Shown: in pieces, positions 12,610 through 15,839 of the stretch
How the letters are laid out: the number at the start of each line of letters is the position of its first letter
How positions within the stretch are numbered: the first letter of the stretch is position 1
Assembly (NCBI GenBank): GCA_012963565.1
Contig: DTVJ01000335.1
Coordinates: forward strand, 1-15,839
Reading direction: 5' to 3'
DNA from: Piscirickettsiaceae bacterium
GTDB lineage: Bacteria > Pseudomonadota > Gammaproteobacteria > PS1 > Pseudothioglobaceae
Length of the DNA: 15,839 nt
The notes under the pieces: generated by a model
Databases searched by the model: none
What the model saw: only the letters and a program-made list of their open reading frames with translations
What the model was told of the DNA's origin: nothing
Position numbers and translations under genes: made by a program

Positions 12610-14421
12610 TTATTCTAAGAAACTTTGTAGTTTGTGCGCTCTAGATGGGTGTCTAAGTTTACGTAAAGCCTTGGCTTCGATTTGACGTATACGCTCACGA
12701 GTCACATCAAATTGACGACCCACTTCTTCAAGTGTGTGGTCTGTATTCATGTCGATACCAAAACGCATTTTTAACACCTTGGCCTCTCTAGGAGAGAGAT
12801 TAGCCAATAGGTCACTTGTAGTTTCTTTTAAGCTTTCTCTGGTAGTGATTTCTACCGGTGAAGACAAGTTAGTATCTTCAATAAAGTCACCAATGTTAGA
12901 ATCTTCATCGTCACCCACTGGGGTCTCCATTGATAAAGGCTCTTTGGCAATTTTTAAAATCTTAGTAATTTTGTATTCCGGCAGTTCCATCTCTACCGCT
13001 AGCTCTTCAGGTGTCGCTTCACGGCCAAATTTTTGTAAGAGTTGGCGGCGTACACGGTTGAGCTTATTAATGGTTTCAATCATGTGTACTGGAATACGAA
13101 TGGTACGAGCTTGGTCAGCAATAGAGCGAGTAATTGCTTGACGAATCCACCAAGTTGCATAAGTTGAAAACTTATAACCACGGCGATATTCAAATTTATC
13201 CACCGCCTTCATTAGACCAACATTACCTTCTTGGATAAGATCTAAGAATTGTAAACCACGATTGGCATATTTTTTAGCAATAGAAATCACCAATCGTAAA
13301 TTAGCCTCAATCATTTGTGACTTGGCTATCTTGGCACGACGATCACCACGACGATAGAGTTTGTTTAGCGCTTTGAGCTCAGGCACGGTTAGTTGCATCT
13401 CGTCTTCATACTCTAGAAGATTCTTTTGTGCGTAATAAATTTCATCTTTGCTGGTCTTTAATGCTTTAGCAACTTTTTTATCTAATTTAGCGCCTTTTAG
13501 CCAATCAAAGTTGGTTTCATTATCAGTGAATAATTTAAAGAATTGCTCTCTTTCCATGCCGGCATATAGACAAGCACTTTGAATAGATTTTTCTTGTTTT
13601 TTAACTAGTGCCACTCGGTCACAAATGACTTCCATCATTGTGTTGACCAGTTTTGGTGCTAAACGTAAATCTGACAAACCGGTTGATAGTTGCTCGCGTG
13701 CAGCAACGGTTTTTTTGTGTCGGAAGCCATTTTTTTCGCTAATCTTTTTGTAATTCTCAGAACATTTTAAAATGGTTTCAAAGCGGCCATACACTTTGGC
13801 TTCATCTGGGCCAGTGTATTCCATTTCTTCCATATCTTCGTATTCTTCATCGTCGTCAAATTCACCAGCGTCAAAGGCTGCCTTTTTCTCTGCAAAATCT
13901 TCAGCATCGCCCTGATAACCAATAATTACGTCAGTCATCTTACATTTGCCCTCTTCAAGGCGTGTGTGTGCTTTGAAGAAAAAGTCCGTGATGGCTGGAT
14001 AAAGTGTAATCGCTTGCATGATTTCAAATACACCGGCTTCAATCTCTTTAGCAATGCGAATTTCATCTTTTTGTTCCAATAACTCTACTACGCCCATTTC
14101 ACGCATATACATTCTAACTGGGTCGGTAGTTCTGCCAAATTCTGAATCAAGTGCGGCCAATGCAGCAATGGCTGCTTCAGCTGAAGAGGATTGTGCTTTA
14201 GCGCCAGATTCAACAACCAGTGTATCTGCATCAGGCACGGTATCAGAAACCACAATGTCCAATTCTTCCAAAATGGTGACAATTGGCTCTATCTGTTCTT
14301 GTGTTAGTAAGTCTTTTGGTAATAGATCATTAAGTTCGGAATAGGTTAGATAACCTTTATCCTTGCCGATCATAATGAGTTTTTGTAGTGCTTGCTTGTG
14401 TGCTTTAGTTGTAGATTTCAT
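12610..14421 (-). CDS. rpoD: RNA polymerase principal sigma factor (sigma-70)
   Basis: A 603-residue housekeeping sigma factor, close to the E. coli length (613). Region 1.1 is at about 1-80; region 1.2 contains DPVRMYMREMG (100-110); the non-conserved spacer carries an acidic patch (184-202, many D/E); region 2 runs about 363-445 with the -10 recognition and melting stretch FSTYATWWIRQAITR (418-432); region 3 follows; region 4.2 holds the helix-turn-helix LEEVGRQFDVTRERIRQIEAKALRKLR (564-590, key part 571-586). Upstream on the same strand is prs, not dnaG, so the classical rpsU-dnaG-rpoD order is not kept here. tRNA-Ile2 follows after 10 bases, probably on the same transcript. Confidence 0.98.
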   Translation of the reverse strand: MKSTTKAHKQALQKLIMIGKDKGYLTYSELNDLLPKDLLTQEQIEPIVTILEELDIVVSDTVPDADTLVVESGAKAQSSSAEAAIAALAALDSEFGRTTDPVRMYMREMGVVELLEQKDEIRIAKEIEAGVFEIMQAITLYPAITDFFFKAHTRLEEGKCKMTDVIIGYQGDAEDFAEKKAAFDAGEFDDDEEYEDMEEMEYTGPDEAKVYGRFETILKCSENYKKISEKNGFRHKKTVAAREQLSTGLSDLRLAPKLVNTMMEVICDRVALVKKQEKSIQSACLYAGMEREQFFKLFTDNETNFDWLKGAKLDKKVAKALKTSKDEIYYAQKNLLEYEDEMQLTVPELKALNKLYRRGDRRAKIAKSQMIEANLRLVISIAKKYANRGLQFLDLIQEGNVGLMKAVDKFEYRRGYKFSTYATWWIRQAITRSIADQARTIRIPVHMIETINKLNRVRRQLLQKFGREATPEELAVEMELPEYKITKILKIAKEPLSMETPVGDDEDSNIGDFIEDTNLSSPVEITTRESLKETTSDLLANLSPREAKVLKMRFGIDMNTDHTLEEVGRQFDVTRERIRQIEAKALRKLRHPSRAHKLQSFLE

Positions 14422-14463
14422 AAACTTTAATTTTTAATGAGTATGTGGAGGACCAAAGGGAGA

Positions 14464-14469
14464 ATTATA
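14464..14469 (-). promoter_or_regulatory. Probable -10 box for rpoD with adjacent inverted repeat
   Basis: A perfect TATAAT on the minus strand lies 42 bases upstream of the rpoD ATG. Just upstream on that strand is the inverted repeat TTTTTG-TT-CAAAAA (14477-14490 in plus-strand reading), which overlaps the spacer and -35 area. No canonical -35 box is found at 17 bases. The 97-base gap to prs shows no clear terminator. Confidence 0.45.
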
Positions 14470-14520
14470 CATAAAATTTTTGTTCAAAAATCATAGCCTT
14501 AAGTAGTTTCCAGACAGCTA

Positions 14521-15480
14521 TTAACTATCAGTAAAAATAGTACTAATGGATTGTTCTTCACTGATGCGTTTGATTACTTCTGCGAGCGTTGGCGCAATAG
14601 AGAGCTGTCTAATCTTGTCACAGTTGACTGCGCCTTCGGACAAAGGAATAGAGTTAGTAGTTACCAGTTCATCTAATTCAGAGTTATTAATATTGTCAAT
14701 AGCGTTACCAGAAAGAACAGCATGTGTTGCATAAGCCACAACTTTTTTCGCACCTTTTTCTTTTAAGACACTGGCTGCTTGACACAATGTGCCAGCGGTA
14801 TCCACCATGTCGTCAATCAAAATACACGTGCGGCCTTCGACATCACCAATTACGTTCATGACTTTAACCATATTAGGTGCAGGTCGACGTTTGTCAATAA
14901 TAGCAAGATCGGCATCGTTGATGCGTTTTGCAGCGGCACGTGCACGCACCACACCACCTACATCAGGTGATACTACAACAACGTCGTTATAGCCTTTAGA
15001 TAGGATATCTGCTAGCAATACAGGCGAAGCGTAAATGTTATCAATATGAATATCGAAAAAACCTTGGATTTGGTCAGCGTGTAAGTCAACCGTTAAAATT
15101 CTATCAATTCCTGCTGATTCGACCATTTTAGCGGCTAATTTTGCGGTAATCGGTACACGAGTTAAACGTGAGCGACGGTCTTGTCGTGAATAGCCAAAGT
15201 AAGGGACTACAGCTGTAATTCGTGCAGCAGATGAACGCTTAAGCGCATCAGCAATAACCAATAATTCCATTAGTGTCTCGGCAGGCGAAGGGCCACAAGT
15301 GGGTTGGATAATAAACACATCGCAACCACGCACATTTTCTAAAATCTCAACCTGTGATTCACCATCACTGAATTGACCAACAAATGCTTTACCTTGCATA
15401 ACGTTTAGTTGAGAAATGATTTCGCCAGAAAGCTCTGGGTTAGCGTTACCGGTAAAAATTTTAATTTTGTCGAGAGACAT
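14521..15480 (-). CDS. prs: Ribose-phosphate pyrophosphokinase (PRPP synthase)
   Basis: A 319-residue class I enzyme that makes PRPP from ribose 5-phosphate and ATP, feeding purine, pyrimidine, histidine, tryptophan and NAD synthesis (including NadC here). Visible elements are the N-terminal FTGNANPELS, FSDGE (37-41), VVPYFGYSRQDRR (91-103) for ATP, the catalytic DLHADQIQGFFD (132-143), the flexible-loop KRR (197-199) and the PRPP loop CILIDDMVDTAGT (219-231). Length matches E. coli Prs (315). The start MSLDKIKIFTGNAN is the family N terminus; no Shine-Dalgarno sequence is seen. The order ispE / tRNA-Gln / prs is common in gammaproteobacteria. Confidence 0.97.
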   Translation of the reverse strand: MSLDKIKIFTGNANPELSGEIISQLNVMQGKAFVGQFSDGESQVEILENVRGCDVFIIQPTCGPSPAETLMELLVIADALKRSSAARITAVVPYFGYSRQDRRSRLTRVPITAKLAAKMVESAGIDRILTVDLHADQIQGFFDIHIDNIYASPVLLADILSKGYNDVVVVSPDVGGVVRARAAAKRINDADLAIIDKRRPAPNMVKVMNVIGDVEGRTCILIDDMVDTAGTLCQAASVLKEKGAKKVVAYATHAVLSGNAIDNINNSELDELVTTNSIPLSEGAVNCDKIRQLSIAPTLAEVIKRISEEQSISTIFTDS

Positions 15481-15510
15481 GAAAATTAGCTAGTGAAATT
15501 AAGTGTCCAA

Positions 15511-15516
15511 ATTATA
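15511..15516 (-). promoter_or_regulatory. Probable -10 box for prs
   Basis: A perfect TATAAT on the minus strand lies 30 bases before the prs ATG, within the 194-base gap between tRNA-Gln and prs. A TTGTAC on the same strand lies 23 bases upstream, too far for a standard -35 box. The rest of the gap holds only a 12-base palindrome, TTTAACGTTAAA (15658-15669), and no gene. Confidence 0.45.
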
Positions 15517-15674
15517 CGCCCAAAAAAAATTGTATTGGTGTACAAAAGTTACATTCCTAGATAGAAATACGATTGCGTTACTTTGAATTAAAAGCAAGTT
15601 GAAATCTTGGGGTAGATTTTTTAGGTCGTTTTGCTAAAAAATATTGTAAGTATTTGATTTAACGTTAAAAAGTA

Positions 15675-15749
15675 TGGCTGGGCTGGCAGGATTTGAACCT
15701 GCGCATGACGGGATCAAAACCCGTTGCCTTACCGCTTGGCGACAGCCCA
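15675..15749 (-). tRNA. tRNA-Gln (anticodon TTG)
   Basis: A complete 75-base cloverleaf with encoded CCA: acceptor TGGGCTG/CAGCCCA, three-pair D stem GCC/GGC, anticodon arm ACGGG-TTTTGAT-CCCGT with anticodon TTG, variable loop CATGC, T arm GCAGG-TTCAAAT-CCTGC, discriminator G73. The U1-A72 acceptor end is typical of bacterial tRNA-Gln. It sits in the usual place between ispE and prs. Its 5' end overlaps the last codons of ispE, so mature tRNA formation must cut inside the ispE coding region. Confidence 0.97.
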
Positions 15750-15839
15750 ATTATGTACTGGTGAGGTGTTCAATGCTTGCGCTTTAAACCCTGACCATTT
15801 TTTTGGTAGATTGTTAAGTGCTACCAGTGCATCTTTCTC
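15729..15839 (-). CDS. ispE: C-terminal end of 4-diphosphocytidyl-2-C-methyl-D-erythritol kinase (runs off window)
   Basis: The minus strand from the window edge reads 36 residues ending ALNTSPVHNWAVAKR and a TAA at 15731-15729. The stretch LPKKWSGFKAQALNTSPVH corresponds to the E. coli IspE C terminus (PEWLNGFVAKGVNLSPLH), and the position before tRNA-Gln and prs is the normal one. IspE phosphorylates CDP-methylerythritol in the MEP isoprenoid pathway. The kinase core lies outside the window. The frame has no stop before the tRNA: the final seven codons including the stop (TGG GCT GTC GCC AAG CGG TAA) are the first 21 bases of tRNA-Gln. Confidence 0.85.
   Translation of the reverse strand, partial: EKDALVALNNLPKKWSGFKAQALNTSPVHNWAVAKR

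Noticed and set aside
12734..13141. Long open frame opposite rpoD (135 codons), and a similar one at 14018-14344
   Set aside because: Both are antisense to the conserved rpoD frame, have serine-rich compositional-shadow character and resemble no known family.
15658..15669. TTTAACGTTAAA palindrome between tRNA-Gln and prs as a regulatory site
   Set aside because: A 12-base AT-rich palindrome far from the prs -10 box, with no supporting element; chance is sufficient explanation.
1..15839. Mobile element, prophage, CRISPR array, toxin-antitoxin pair or new defence system
   Set aside because: No transposase, integrase, direct-repeat array, attachment-site duplication at the tRNAs or unusual gene pair is seen; every long gene belongs to a recognisable family.

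Overview
The window is an ordinary, gene-dense stretch of a bacterial chromosome. It holds protein genes on both strands, two tRNA genes and short intergenic gaps, the longest being 279 bp. AT-rich intergenic DNA, the synteny ispE / tRNA-Gln / prs, and close resemblance of YrfG, NudE, YhbY, CysS and CysQ to Escherichia coli proteins point to a low-GC gammaproteobacterium. The content (SCP2-like protein, rubredoxin, beta-carbonic anhydrase, exported metallo-beta-lactamase-fold hydrolase) would fit a marine sulfur oxidiser of the SUP05/Thioglobus type. That placement is inference from gene content, not proof.

Layout. Positions 1-103 (minus) are the start of a YfcE-type metallophosphoesterase. 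A 279-bp divergent promoter region with several dyads leads into a small SCP2-like gene (383-787). A shared bidirectional terminator separates it from cysS-yrfG (minus, overlapping). Next on the plus strand come a 2-Cys peroxiredoxin, a terminator, a rubredoxin, leuB and a glutaredoxin two bases behind leuB, then a beta-carbonic anhydrase. A secreted metallo-beta-lactamase-fold protein (minus) shares a very compact divergent promoter region with a seven-gene plus-strand run: nudE-aat-lptM-lysA-yhbY-lpxB-nadC (6854-11733), linked by overlaps or gaps of at most 38 bases. This run is met tail to tail by a minus-strand series, in transcription order: ispE (3' end only), tRNA-Gln, prs, rpoD, tRNA-Ile2(CAT), cysQ.

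How the genes fit together. Most are housekeeping: cysteinyl-tRNA charging, PRPP supply (Prs) feeding NAD synthesis (NadC), leucine and lysine synthesis, lipid A synthesis (LpxB) with an LPS-transport accessory lipoprotein (LptM), ribosome assembly (YhbY), nucleotide clean-up (NudE, YrfG, CysQ), the principal sigma factor, and a redox set (peroxiredoxin, rubredoxin, glutaredoxin).

No mobile element, CRISPR array or obvious new multi-gene system is visible. The unexplained signals are small-scale: a 10-nt complement between the tRNA-Ile2 D-arm region and the cysQ leader; the ispE stop codon lying inside tRNA-Gln; two abutting perfect palindromes before the SCP2-like gene; alternative hairpins at its 3' end; and apparently leaderless starts.
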